This document shows positions 16,560 through 25,415 of a DNA stretch of 64,000 nt, one piece after another. Source of the DNA: Hyphomicrobium sp. CS1GBMeth3 (GTDB lineage: Bacteria; Pseudomonadota; Alphaproteobacteria; Rhizobiales; Hyphomicrobiaceae). Position numbers and translations under genes: made by a program. The stretch's first letter is position 1, and every line of letters starts with the position of its first letter. Under the pieces are notes generated by a model. That model saw only the letters and a list, made by a program, of their open reading frames with translations, was not told where the DNA came from and did no database searches. The stretch covers positions 1,364,001-1,428,000 of the forward strand of contig NZ_FPHO01000002.1 of the NCBI RefSeq assembly GCF_900117455.1, read 5' to 3'.

Positions 16560-18320
16560 ATGCCTAGTCCGTCGGCATCCTCCTTACGGGCCGCTTCGCA
16601 GCGTTTTGCAGCCGTGGCAACGCCGCTCGCCGAAGGCGCGTTTTGCTACGACGAGACGGACAGCAGAGCCCGTTCCTACCATGTGCTATGGCAGATCGGG
16701 GCGCCGCTCCTTCTGTTTCCGGTGCTCGTTTTCGCCCTCGCCACAGTATGGCTTGTGGTGGGCGGGACGATCTCGCAACCAGCGGCCTGGGTCATTGTTG
16801 TCGCCTCTGCTGGCGCGGCGCTCTCGGTTTCGCGACTGTTCGTTTCCGATGGCTGGCGTTTTGCTCCGCTCTTGTCCCTCGCGCTCGGCGCGCTTGCGCT
16901 GCTGCTCTCGGGCCTCGTCTACGACACGTCGATCGACGGTCAGCATTATCATTTCCAGGCGATCCACGCCCTTGTCGAGGGTTGGAACCCCTACCGGGAC
17001 GGCGCGCCGCCGGTCATCGGCGATCCGGTGACGTTGTGGGCGGTTCACTATCCGCGTGGGACGTGGGTCGTCTCGGCGACCCTGCTCTCTGCCGGCCTGC
17101 CCCTAGCGGCGGTCAAGGCTGTCAACTTCCTCGTGTTCTTTGCCGGCTTCGCGCTGGTCGCCGCGACGCTTTTCCGCTTCGGATACGCGTGGGCGGTCGC
17201 GGGTCTCCTAGCGGGCATCGCGGTTCTTAGTCCAATCGTCACCTCGCAGCTCTTCACCAGCATGAACGACGGCCTGCTCGGGCTTTGCATGCTGATGCTC
17301 GTCGCGTCGATGGCGACGTGGATCCATTATCGCGATCCGGCTGCGTTGGCCGCCGGGCTCGCCGCGATGGTGATCGGGCTCAATCTCAAATTCTCGTCGA
17401 TCCCGATCTTCGCTGTCCTCTGCCTTTTCATCTGCTTTGGTGCCTTCGCCGCCCGCAGCCTCAAAGCGGCGGTTGGCGTTGCGGCCGCCCTGCTCGTTAC
17501 CGCACTGGTTGCCGTCGTGCTCCTCGGCTGGTCGCCGTATGTCCAAAACGTCCTCCATTACGGACACGTCTTCTATCCGGTCATGGGCGGGCAGCCGGTC
17601 GACATCATGTTCGGCAATACGCCCGAGGTGCTGGACAGCCTTTCGGCGCCGTCTCGCTTTCTCTACTCGCTGTTCGCCGAGACGCATGCGGGCTACGAGA
17701 CGCTCGCGCAGCTGAAGCTGCCATTCTTTCTGAGTGTGCCGGAGCTTCGGGCTGCCGGAGGTGTCGATGTCCGGATCGCAGGGTTCGGGCCGCTTTTCTC
17801 GGGCGTCGTGGTGCTCGCCCTGCTGTGTGCGGGCCTCCTGCTCTGGAAAGTTGGGCGCAAGACGACAGCCGCCGTGTGGCTGCTGTTGATCGCGGCGGGC
17901 TTCCTGGTCTCCGTGCCGCTGATGCCGCAGAACTGGTGGGCGCGGTACGTGCCGCAGCTGTGGTTCGTGCCTCTCTGCATCGTTGCAGCCGCGCTCGCTG
18001 TTCGTGTGCGCTCGGTGCAGTTTCTCGGATTGGCTCTGGCTGGCGTCATGCTCCTCGATGCCGCGATCGTCTCGGGGAGCGCGACCTGGCTCGCCGCCAA
18101 ACGCAGCGCCGCCGCTTCGGCCCAGATCTCGGACTTGGCGCGCACGGGGCAGACCTATTGTGTCTATCCCGATATGGTGCAGTCACGGATCCACGTCATG
18201 CGCGCAGCGGGCCTGGATGTTCGCTACACGCCGCGCGACGCCATTTCGTGCGTGGCCCCGCAAGAGATTTCGGGGTACGGCCCCGACAGGTTCGGCGGGC
18301 TGATCTGCGCGTGCCCGTGA
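16560..18320 (+). CDS. Polytopic membrane protein, GT-C-like glycosyltransferase candidate
   Basis: A 586-residue membrane protein with about 11-13 helices and a large first periplasmic loop carrying YDTSIDGQHYHFQAIHALV. Acidic and His residues in that loop are characteristic of GT-C enzymes, which use polyprenyl-phosphate sugars. The C-terminal tail is periplasm-like and has four Cys, ending LICACP. It lies 87 bases after the HAD-UbiA gene on the same strand, so it may use the donor that gene helps make. A polymerase (Wzy-like) role is an alternative, since no other polymerase was recognised in this locus. No specific family name is certain. Confidence 0.6.
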   Translation: MPSPSASSLRAASQRFAAVATPLAEGAFCYDETDSRARSYHVLWQIGAPLLLFPVLVFALATVWLVVGGTISQPAAWVIVVASAGAALSVSRLFVSDGWRFAPLLSLALGALALLLSGLVYDTSIDGQHYHFQAIHALVEGWNPYRDGAPPVIGDPVTLWAVHYPRGTWVVSATLLSAGLPLAAVKAVNFLVFFAGFALVAATLFRFGYAWAVAGLLAGIAVLSPIVTSQLFTSMNDGLLGLCMLMLVASMATWIHYRDPAALAAGLAAMVIGLNLKFSSIPIFAVLCLFICFGAFAARSLKAAVGVAAALLVTALVAVVLLGWSPYVQNVLHYGHVFYPVMGGQPVDIMFGNTPEVLDSLSAPSRFLYSLFAETHAGYETLAQLKLPFFLSVPELRAAGGVDVRIAGFGPLFSGVVVLALLCAGLLLWKVGRKTTAAVWLLLIAAGFLVSVPLMPQNWWARYVPQLWFVPLCIVAAALAVRVRSVQFLGLALAGVMLLDAAIVSGSATWLAAKRSAAASAQISDLARTGQTYCVYPDMVQSRIHVMRAAGLDVRYTPRDAISCVAPQEISGYGPDRFGGLICACP

Positions 18321-18348
18321 GCATGTCGCCGGCTCTGGTCCGGTAGCG

Positions 18349-19926
18349 TCAGCGCACCGCGTGATGACAGGCGCGGGCCGTCAATGCCATGATCGTCAGC
18401 GTCGGGTTCTGAGCGCCTTGCGAGGGGAACGAGGCACCGTCGGTGATATAAAGACCGGGCACGTCCCAGCAGGCATTGTGGCTGTCCAGAACAGAGCTTG
18501 TGGGATCGGTGCCCATTCGCGCTGTGCCGCATTCATGCACCGAGGTTCCCGGTATCGCCGGTTTACTCTCCAACCCGTGCAGCTTGGCACCGGCTAGGCC
18601 CGCCAGCTCCGTGAGCGCTGCAGCCATCTCCTTTGCGACATCGTTTTCGGCGCTGCTGTAGCGAAAATCGATGCGCAGCGCAGGGTTTCCATACGCATCG
18701 CGACGGCTGGCATCGAGCGTGACCCGGTTCTCGACGCGCGGCGTGGTCTCGCAAAAGGCGACCGCCGTGAACCAGCATTTGTCGCCCGCATCCGAGCGGT
18801 AGAGCTGGACGCCGAAGCCGCGGTCGCCCGACACCTTGCCGTCGCGCAAATCAAAGCGCGGCAGGTAGAGGCAACGTCCCGGCTCGATCTCGGCTGTGTC
18901 CTCGAGCTTGGGGCCGACGCCTTCCGCCTTGATCATCATGTGATCCATCAGGTAGTGGCCGAGCACGCCGGGGTCTGCCACCGGATCTTGCGATTGCAGG
19001 AGAATGCGGGTCGACTCGAGCGTGGACGCGCAGAGAAACACGAGCGGCGCACGTGCAATCTCGTGGCTTCCGGATTTGATGTCATGCCACGCGACGCCGT
19101 TTGCACGCCCCGCCGCGTCCTTCGTCACGGCTTGTGCGAGGGCGCCCGTGCGGCACCAGAGGCGGCCGGTTGCAGCGGCGGCGCCGACGGAATCGAGCGG
19201 TGGCGCGTAGCGGCTCAGAATGGGCGTTGCATGGGGCCAGCGGGCCTTGATCGCGTCCGTCAACGCCTTCTCATCGGACGTCAGCGAGAGCGGGCGCGCG
19301 ATCTCGCTGTCGGGCGGCTGCGCGATCCCATCGCGTGCGCCGGCAAGCCCGAGGCGCTGCTCGACGACCGCATACCACGGGTCGAGCTCTCCTTCCGCAA
19401 ACGGCCACGGCGGGCTGAGGCCATCGCCCGGCGTGAAATCAATCCGGCCGAGGCGGTAATATTGCCTGCCGTGACCAGGAATGATCATGCGGCCGCCGAG
19501 ACCGTGGGCCCGGATCCAGTTGAAAGGCTGACCGGCCGGCGTCTCGTAGGGGAAATCGCGATCATCGACGAAGGCGTCCGGGAGCTGCTCCCAGGCGAAG
19601 CACTGTGTCTGGATCGGCTGGCGCACGCGTCCGGCCAGTCGCAGCGCCTTGCGGCCGGCGTTGATGGCGCGCGGAGGGACAACCTTGATCAGGCGCGGAT
19701 CGGCGACGGAGCGGATGAGCGTGTTGGTGATGCGCCGAAACGGCCGGCGCCATACGGGCGGCAGATAGCCGGCATCGAGCAACAGGACGTCCAGCCCCGC
19801 CTCACAGAGCAGGTTCGCGGCCAGCCCACCGGCGGCGCCTGCGCCGACGACGATGGCGTCGAATGTGCGATTGCTCGCTTCGGTGTCGCCTGCGTTCAGG
19901 GCGCCGGCGAGATCAGCGGTCGGCAT
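18349..19926 (-). CDS. GMC-family FAD oxidoreductase
   Basis: A 525-residue flavoenzyme. The N-terminal FAD-binding motif is VVGAGAAGGLAANLL with LLLDAG at the end of strand 2. The C-terminal GMC signature region runs HECGTARMG ... YITDGASFPSQGAQNPTL. GMC enzymes oxidise hydroxyl groups, often of sugars. It converges with the GT-C-like gene (28-base gap) and diverges from an aldo/keto reductase. I infer it may oxidise a sugar hydroxyl whose ketone the reductase then reduces, i.e. a two-step epimerisation. No signal peptide is seen. The substrate is unproven. Confidence 0.88.
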   Translation of the reverse strand: MPTADLAGALNAGDTEASNRTFDAIVVGAGAAGGLAANLLCEAGLDVLLLDAGYLPPVWRRPFRRITNTLIRSVADPRLIKVVPPRAINAGRKALRLAGRVRQPIQTQCFAWEQLPDAFVDDRDFPYETPAGQPFNWIRAHGLGGRMIIPGHGRQYYRLGRIDFTPGDGLSPPWPFAEGELDPWYAVVEQRLGLAGARDGIAQPPDSEIARPLSLTSDEKALTDAIKARWPHATPILSRYAPPLDSVGAAAATGRLWCRTGALAQAVTKDAAGRANGVAWHDIKSGSHEIARAPLVFLCASTLESTRILLQSQDPVADPGVLGHYLMDHMMIKAEGVGPKLEDTAEIEPGRCLYLPRFDLRDGKVSGDRGFGVQLYRSDAGDKCWFTAVAFCETTPRVENRVTLDASRRDAYGNPALRIDFRYSSAENDVAKEMAAALTELAGLAGAKLHGLESKPAIPGTSVHECGTARMGTDPTSSVLDSHNACWDVPGLYITDGASFPSQGAQNPTLTIMALTARACHHAVR

Positions 19927-20083
19927 TGCTTTCGAATATGTGATGGCGCCCCCCGATGGGCATTCTGCGATTTGCGGCTTTCATCCTGTTTCTGTTCCGC
20001 CGCTCATTCTCATAAAAAGCTGGGCAATATGGCTGGACTTATGAAAGTGATCATAGCAGCCTTTCGCGGCCAGCAATTGCCGA

Positions 20084-21109
20084 ATGTCGGATGGCCTTAA
20101 CCGGACTGGTGGCCCCTTCAACGAGATCAATCCGATGAGCCTGCCCCCCTCCTCCGAGGTCGCCCCGCTGACGACCGTGCTCTCCAAACCGTCGGGACGA
20201 TTGGGTTTCGGGTCCGGCCTTCTCTTATCGGCGGGCGACCGGAAGACTGCCGTGCGGCTGCTCGAAACGGCGTTCGACAACGGCATCGTCTATTTCGATA
20301 CCGCCCGGCTCTACGCCGAAGGGTTGGCCGAAGGGTTGCTGGGCGAAGCGTTCTCCCACCGGCGCGATCAGGTCATCCTGGTCAGCAAGGCCGGCATCCT
20401 GCCGACGTCGCGCGCGCTTTCGCGGCGCCTCGTCAACAAGGCGCTGCACGTCTCGCGCAAGGTGCCGCCTCTCCGTGCCATCTTGCCCGAACCAAAGGTG
20501 GCCGAGCCGGAGTTCGGCGTGTTCGACGTTCCGTGCCTGCGCATGAGCGTCGAGACAAGTCTACGGGAGCTTCGGACCGACCATCTCGACGCGTTGCTGC
20601 TGCACGAATGTACTCCCGAAGACGCCGCCGATCCGGAGATCCGGGCGTTTGCCGAGGACCTTGTGCGGGAAGGGAAGATCCGCGCTTACGGCGTCGCACC
20701 GCGGACCGCGGATGCGCTCGCGATCGCGCAGCGGGGCATCGCTTTCGGCACGATCCTGCAGGTCGCCAGCAGCCCGTGGGACGACAACGTCTCGCGCCTC
20801 GCGCCGGGCGGCGATCGCCTGGTGGTGACGCATTCGGTATTGGGGCCGCGTTTCCGCGAGACGGTGGAAGCGTTGCGCCACAATCAGGAGGCCGGCGATC
20901 GCTGGCGCGCCGCCTTCGAGATCGATCCGACCGACGGTGCCGATGTGGCCCGCTTGTTCCTACGCTATGCGTTGCAGCAAAATCTCGCGGGTGTCGTGCT
21001 CTTCTCAACGACCCGCCCGGCCCGCATCCGGCAGAATCTTCGCGCCCTTGAACGGCCACTGCCGCCCATCCAGGCGGATCTTCTCCCCGAGATGCTGAGG
21101 GCGCTGTAG
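20084..21109 (+). CDS. Aldo/keto reductase
   Basis: A 341-residue (beta/alpha)8 NAD(P)H-dependent reductase. The catalytic tetrad is complete: Asp in YFDTARLY, Tyr in ARLYAEG, Lys in VSKAG and His in LLLHECT. The start is uncertain: ATG 20084 gives the full frame, whereas ATG 20135 (MSLPPSSEV) gives a more usual N-terminus; neither has a strong ribosome site. It is divergent from the GMC oxidoreductase and upstream of the first sugar transferase. With the GMC enzyme it could form an oxidation-reduction pair that epimerises a sugar. Confidence 0.85.
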   Translation: MSDGLNRTGGPFNEINPMSLPPSSEVAPLTTVLSKPSGRLGFGSGLLLSAGDRKTAVRLLETAFDNGIVYFDTARLYAEGLAEGLLGEAFSHRRDQVILVSKAGILPTSRALSRRLVNKALHVSRKVPPLRAILPEPKVAEPEFGVFDVPCLRMSVETSLRELRTDHLDALLLHECTPEDAADPEIRAFAEDLVREGKIRAYGVAPRTADALAIAQRGIAFGTILQVASSPWDDNVSRLAPGGDRLVVTHSVLGPRFRETVEALRHNQEAGDRWRAAFEIDPTDGADVARLFLRYALQQNLAGVVLFSTTRPARIRQNLRALERPLPPIQADLLPEMLRAL

Positions 21110-21353
21110 CCTCCGTATATTGCGCAATTTCACCGCAAACTGCGGCAGGCCCTTAAGGGGCTCGACGCAACGGATGCTGGCTCTCGCTCCTCATAAGCCG
21201 CTCGAATGTGGCGAGCTAATTCCTTTGGCTTATTCGATAAGCTGCCGTTTTCTCCCGGATACGTCCTTTGCGGCGATTGTGGGGACGGGGGCTTCATAGG
21301 ACAATAATCGTTACCGTGACGATCATATTCCGGTCACGGGCGAGAGTTCGTAA

Positions 21354-22127
21354 ATGTCCGTATTGTTCCCGCGGCTTTTCGCGTCATTCGCGCGCTCTGC
21401 TACGGACGGGTTCTGGGCCACGTTTCACCGCCCGCCACGCGCGCCGACGCACAGGAATTTGGGTCTCGAAGAGGGCGCGCAATTCCCCGAATTGCGACAC
21501 AGCCGGATGCGGCCCGTCGGCGGGCTCGGCAAGCGGGTCGCAGACATTGCCATCGCGGGGGTCGTTGGCATCGCCGCAATGCCGATCCTTCTCCTGGTGG
21601 GGCTCGCGATCAAGCTCAGCATGGGTGGCCCGATCCTTTATCGCCACCGCCGCATCGGCTTCGGCGGCCGACCGTTCGACTGCCTCAAGTTCCGCACGAT
21701 GGTCGTCAACGGAGACGAGGTGCTCGCGCGCTACCTGGCCAACAATCCGGCTGCCGCGGAGGAGTGGCGCCGCGATCGCAAGCTCGTCCACGATCCGCGC
21801 GTGACGCGCCTTGGCGCCTTGCTCAGGAAGTCCAGCCTCGACGAGCTGCCGCAGCTTCTGAATATCCTGCGCGGAGAGATGAGCTGTGTAGGGCCCCGGC
21901 CGGTCGTCGCGGACGAGCTCGTACGCTATGGTATCCACGCGGAAGCGTATCTCAGGGCCCGGCCTGGGATGACGGGGTCCTGGCAAGTGAGCGGGCGCAG
22001 CACGATCGACTACGGTGACCGCGTCGCGCTGGACAGCGCCTACGTCAGGAAGTGGTCGTTTGCCTCCGACATTCTGATCCTGGTCAGGACCGTGCCGGCG
22101 CTGCTCAAGGTCGACCAAGCGGCCTAA
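21354..22127 (+). CDS. Initiating sugar transferase 1, ExoY-like
   Basis: A 257-residue undecaprenyl-phosphate hexose-1-phosphate transferase of the bacterial sugar transferase family, which starts repeat-unit assembly. One N-terminal membrane helix (about residues 65-88, IAIAGVVGIAAMPILLLVGL) precedes the cytosolic domain. That domain carries the family motifs FRTMV, DPRVTRLGALLRKSSLDELP, MSCVGPRP and RPGMTGSWQVSGRS. It has a longer N-terminus than its paralogue at 32.7 kb. It lies just upstream of the first LuxR-type regulator. Confidence 0.92.
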   Translation: MSVLFPRLFASFARSATDGFWATFHRPPRAPTHRNLGLEEGAQFPELRHSRMRPVGGLGKRVADIAIAGVVGIAAMPILLLVGLAIKLSMGGPILYRHRRIGFGGRPFDCLKFRTMVVNGDEVLARYLANNPAAAEEWRRDRKLVHDPRVTRLGALLRKSSLDELPQLLNILRGEMSCVGPRPVVADELVRYGIHAEAYLRARPGMTGSWQVSGRSTIDYGDRVALDSAYVRKWSFASDILILVRTVPALLKVDQAA

Positions 22128-22156
22128 AAGACACAAAGCCGTTGTTTCCCCTCGCC

Positions 22157-22172
22157 ACCGTAAAGTTACGGT
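22157..22172. promoter_or_regulatory. Perfect inverted repeat upstream of LuxR-type gene 1
   Basis: ACCGTAA-AG-TTACGGT is a perfect 7-bp inverted repeat in the 260-base AT-rich gap between sugar transferase 1 and the first LuxR-type regulator. No T-run follows, so an operator is more likely than a terminator. Confidence 0.4.
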
Positions 22173-22387
22173 TGCAAATGCCCTTATTTATCTACACTAT
22201 GAGTTATGCACTATCGTTACCAAAGTGCAGGAATTTATGTTACATTTTGTTCTCAATTTTAATTTCTCTCGTGAAGACCACTCAGTCGTGGCTAATATCG
22301 TATAAATAAAAATTTGTAGGCGCCGCACCAAAGCACGGTGTCTCGATGAATGCCGGCGAAGTGTTTTTCCGAGGCGGAGTCGGTAAA

Positions 22388-23158
22388 ATGCGTACGCTCT
22401 CATCACACCCACTGCACACCAAGAACCCATCGATCCACAAGATGCCGCCGTCTGGTCCAGCCATGGCGGTGGATACCTACTCCCGGGTCGCCGGGTCTCC
22501 CCGCACAGACGCGGCGACGTCCGTCGTTATCATCGAACGGCATTCGTTCGTCCGCGGGTGCATTCAGTCCATGCTCTCTCAGGGTGCCCCGCTCGATTGC
22601 GTCGGCGTCGCAACCGTTGACGACTATCTATCGCGCGCCGGCACCGCAAAGGGCGACGTCATCGTTCTTTGCGCCATCGGCCTGGGGGCTCGGGAAGCTG
22701 ATATGCAGCTTTCCCTCCTGATGGAGGCTCAATGCCGCGCCCCGATCGTCGTCATGTCCGATCTGGAGGATCCCGATCTGCTCGTGACCGTTATGGACAA
22801 GGGCGTAAACGGCTTTATGCCGGCCGACATCTCGCTCGAGGTGGCGGCGCACGCGCTGCGCCTGGTCGCGGCCGGCGGGCAGTACTTCCCCGCTGATACG
22901 CTGCTGGCTGCACGGAAGGCCATTGACGGCGCGAGCACCTCGGAGGCTGCCGGGAAAGGCATGTTCACGCGGCGGCAAGTGGCCGTGATCGATGCCCTGC
23001 GCCGAGGCAAGGCCAACAAGGTTATCGCCTACGAGCTGAACGTCTGCGAAAGCACCGTTAAGGTGCATGTACGCAATATCATGAAGAAGCTCAAAGCGAA
23101 GAACCGCACGGAAGTAGCGTATCTCGCGAATGGGCTTCTCCCGGAGCCCAGGCTTTAA
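22388..23158 (+). CDS. LuxR/NarL-type regulator 1 with degenerate receiver
   Basis: A 256-residue protein with a receiver-like domain (about 45-160) and a C-terminal LuxR helix-turn-helix (about 195-252; TRRQVAVIDALRRGKANKVI, CESTVKVHVRNIMKKL). The receiver lacks the phosphorylation machinery: the acidic pair is ER (VVIIERHSF), the phospho-acceptor Asp position reads VIVLCAIG, and the switch Lys region reads GFMPAD. It is therefore probably phosphorylation-independent. The ATG at 22388 is chosen because its paralogue at 31751 also begins MRT; an earlier ATG exists at 22346. It probably regulates exopolysaccharide genes. Confidence 0.85.
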   Translation: MRTLSSHPLHTKNPSIHKMPPSGPAMAVDTYSRVAGSPRTDAATSVVIIERHSFVRGCIQSMLSQGAPLDCVGVATVDDYLSRAGTAKGDVIVLCAIGLGAREADMQLSLLMEAQCRAPIVVMSDLEDPDLLVTVMDKGVNGFMPADISLEVAAHALRLVAAGGQYFPADTLLAARKAIDGASTSEAAGKGMFTRRQVAVIDALRRGKANKVIAYELNVCESTVKVHVRNIMKKLKAKNRTEVAYLANGLLPEPRL

Positions 23159-23351
23159 GCTCTCGGCCGGCAGCGGCAGGCGACGGCACGCTCGGCTCAC
23201 GCCTCTGGGTTGCGTCGAGCGTTGAAGCCTCAACGCGTGCCGGGAAAAATTTATCGTAGCGACCGGTTTCCGGCGGCGGCGTGCGGCCGATGCGCTAGAT
23301 AGGAGGTATCGCGTTAAATTCGAGGGCCACGTGTTGCGGGGCGAGACAGTC

Positions 23352-24578
23352 ATGGCCGTGCGTCAAATTCCGGCTTCGGAGCCGACGCCGGAGACCAGAC
23401 AGCAGACGGCCGTGAAGACAATTGCATTCTTTGCGCACGATTCCGGCGAAAGCGTCGTGATCAAACGCGCCAAGGCGTTTCAAGCGAGTGGTGCTTCCGT
23501 CACCGGCTTCATGTTTCACCGCGTGCGCGACAAGGCGCGCCCGACTCCCGTCTGGCACAACATATCGCTCGGGGACACCGTCGACCGCAACTATCTGGCG
23601 CGCCTTCCGAAGCTTTGCGCCGGTCTTTGGAAAGTGCTGCGCCATCGCCGCGAGCTCGCAGCGTGCGATGTCATCTATGCGCGCAATTTCGACATGATGG
23701 CCATCGCGACGGCAGCCAAGTGGCTGACCCGCTCACGGGCGCGCCTCGTCTATGAAGTGCTCGACATCCAGCGTGCCTTTGTCGGCACGGGGGCGGTGAG
23801 CGCCGTGTTCCGCTGGTGCGAGCGCCGTCTGCTCGCTGCCTGCGACATGCTCGTCGTCAGCTCGCCCATGTTCATGACCCGCTATTTCGAGCCGCAGCAG
23901 GGCTACACGGGCGCCTGGTACCTGCTCGAGAACAAAGTGACCGCGAGCCAACTGACAGAGTCCCAGAAATCAGTCCCCGACACGGCGCCGGCGCCTGGAC
24001 CGCCCTGGATCATCGGCTGGTTCGGCACGCTCCGCTGCACACGCAGCCTGGACATCCTGGGCCGGCTCGCTGCCATATACCCCGACAAGGTCGCCGTGCA
24101 GATCCGCGGTACGCTGTCGGAGGAGGACATCAGCAGGGACGTGATGCAGGCGGCGACGGCCGGGCGCGCGAACTTTCGCTATTTCGGCCCTTACGAGAGC
24201 CCGCGCGACCTCCCCGAGATCTACAGTCAGATCCATTTCACCTGGGCCATAGACTTTCTCGATGCGAACTCCAACTCCGATTGGCTGCTGCCGAACCGCC
24301 TGTACGAGGGCGGTCTCTTCAACGCCGTGCCGATCGCGCGCGCGGGAACGGCGACGGGCGACAAAGTGGTGCGCGATGGTCTCGGCGTAACGCTGGCCGA
24401 GCCAATCGACGAGGCTCTGGCCGCCTGGCTTCTGGGCATGGATGCGGAGCAGTTCGATGCGCTGCACGATGCCGCCCGCCGGGCGCCGCGCTCCTTGTTC
24501 ATAGACGAGACGGATACCGCATCCCTGCTCGAAGCTGTGGCCCAGACAGGAAACGAGCGGCCTGCTGCCAAGGCCTGA
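23352..24578 (+). CDS. GT-B glycosyltransferase, ExoL-like
   Basis: A 408-residue glycosyltransferase with GT4-like architecture: N-terminal IAFFAHDSGESVVIKRAKAF, middle WIIGWFGTLRCTRSLDIL at the start of the donor-binding half, and C-terminal NRLYEGGLFNAVPIAR. The opening resembles rhizobial ExoL, a glucosyltransferase of succinoglycan assembly. The ATG at 23352 is preceded by GGGGCGAG; the GTG at 23331 is an in-frame alternative. It converges with the GH16 gene, leaving 12 bases between stops. Confidence 0.75.
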   Translation: MAVRQIPASEPTPETRQQTAVKTIAFFAHDSGESVVIKRAKAFQASGASVTGFMFHRVRDKARPTPVWHNISLGDTVDRNYLARLPKLCAGLWKVLRHRRELAACDVIYARNFDMMAIATAAKWLTRSRARLVYEVLDIQRAFVGTGAVSAVFRWCERRLLAACDMLVVSSPMFMTRYFEPQQGYTGAWYLLENKVTASQLTESQKSVPDTAPAPGPPWIIGWFGTLRCTRSLDILGRLAAIYPDKVAVQIRGTLSEEDISRDVMQAATAGRANFRYFGPYESPRDLPEIYSQIHFTWAIDFLDANSNSDWLLPNRLYEGGLFNAVPIARAGTATGDKVVRDGLGVTLAEPIDEALAAWLLGMDAEQFDALHDAARRAPRSLFIDETDTASLLEAVAQTGNERPAAKA

Positions 24579-24590
24579 CGCGGCTTCTCG

Positions 24591-25379
24591 CTATTTGCCG
24601 TTGAGCTTCTCCTTGCCGAGCTTGCACACGATCGAACCCGGAAACTGGCAGTCGTCGCCCAGCTTGGTGAAGGCGATGTGCTCGTAGCTCGCCACGATCG
24701 GTTTGCCCGGGTAGGTGAATGGGCCGAGCCAGTCGTCGAGCTGCGCGCTGCCGCTCCAGATGCTGATATAGATTTTGCTGGGTGTCGTCGGGTACTCTTC
24801 GCCTTCCGTTTTCGTCACCTCGCGCAGCACTTTGCCGTTCGCGTACCAGGTCATGCGCTCGGGGGTCCAGTGCACCGCGAAGTCGTTGAATCCGGCCCGC
24901 GGATCGAAATCGAGCGGCACGGACTGAACACGACCGCCGTTGCCTTTGGCGTGGTAGCTGGCATCGACGGACTTCTCCCGCGTGCCGATGAACTCGAAGT
25001 CAATCTCGTCGTGCGGCTGGTTGTGGGACGGGCCCGTGTAGGTGAAGAACGTTGCCAACATGCCCGGGTTTGCTGGCGCCGCCTTCATGCGCACCTCATA
25101 GGTGCCATAGCCGAAGAAGTCGTTCGACTGCAGTTCGCCGCAGGAATAGGCGTACTCGCCGCGCCGCACATCCGTCACGGACAACTCGATCCGGTTGTCG
25201 ACCAAGCGCACATTATCGACCGCCCAGACGCAGCTCTGATGGCTTCCGTTCGACCATCCCTTGGAGATGTACCAGCGCTTTCTGTCGAGCGTCGCCCCAA
25301 ACTTATCGAAGAACGAGTTGCCTTCGGCGAGGGCCGACGACAGCGGGGCGATGCACAGCACCAGGGCAAGAACTCGCAT
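24591..25379 (-). CDS. exoK: Secreted GH16 endo-beta-glycanase, ExoK-like
   Basis: A 262-residue glycoside hydrolase of family 16. A signal peptide is clear (MRVLALVLCIAPLSSALA, cleavage near residue 18). The catalytic motif DEIDFEF contains the nucleophile and acid/base Glu pair (E-x-D-x-x-E). Length and organisation match ExoK, the endo-beta-1,3-1,4-glycanase that trims nascent succinoglycan. It lies 36 bases after the GT2-GT4 fusion on the same strand, so they are likely co-transcribed. It probably sets the molecular mass of the polymer made by this locus. Confidence 0.9.
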   Translation of the reverse strand: MRVLALVLCIAPLSSALAEGNSFFDKFGATLDRKRWYISKGWSNGSHQSCVWAVDNVRLVDNRIELSVTDVRRGEYAYSCGELQSNDFFGYGTYEVRMKAAPANPGMLATFFTYTGPSHNQPHDEIDFEFIGTREKSVDASYHAKGNGGRVQSVPLDFDPRAGFNDFAVHWTPERMTWYANGKVLREVTKTEGEEYPTTPSKIYISIWSGSAQLDDWLGPFTYPGKPIVASYEHIAFTKLGDDCQFPGSIVCKLGKEKLNGK

Positions 25380-25415
25380 AGGAACCTCCTACCGTCGCTT
25401 AAGGCGCGAGACAGG

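Noticed and set aside
18940..20100. 386-codon plus-strand open frame opposite the GMC oxidoreductase
   Set aside because: Shadow of the GMC gene, which has intact FAD and C-terminal signatures.
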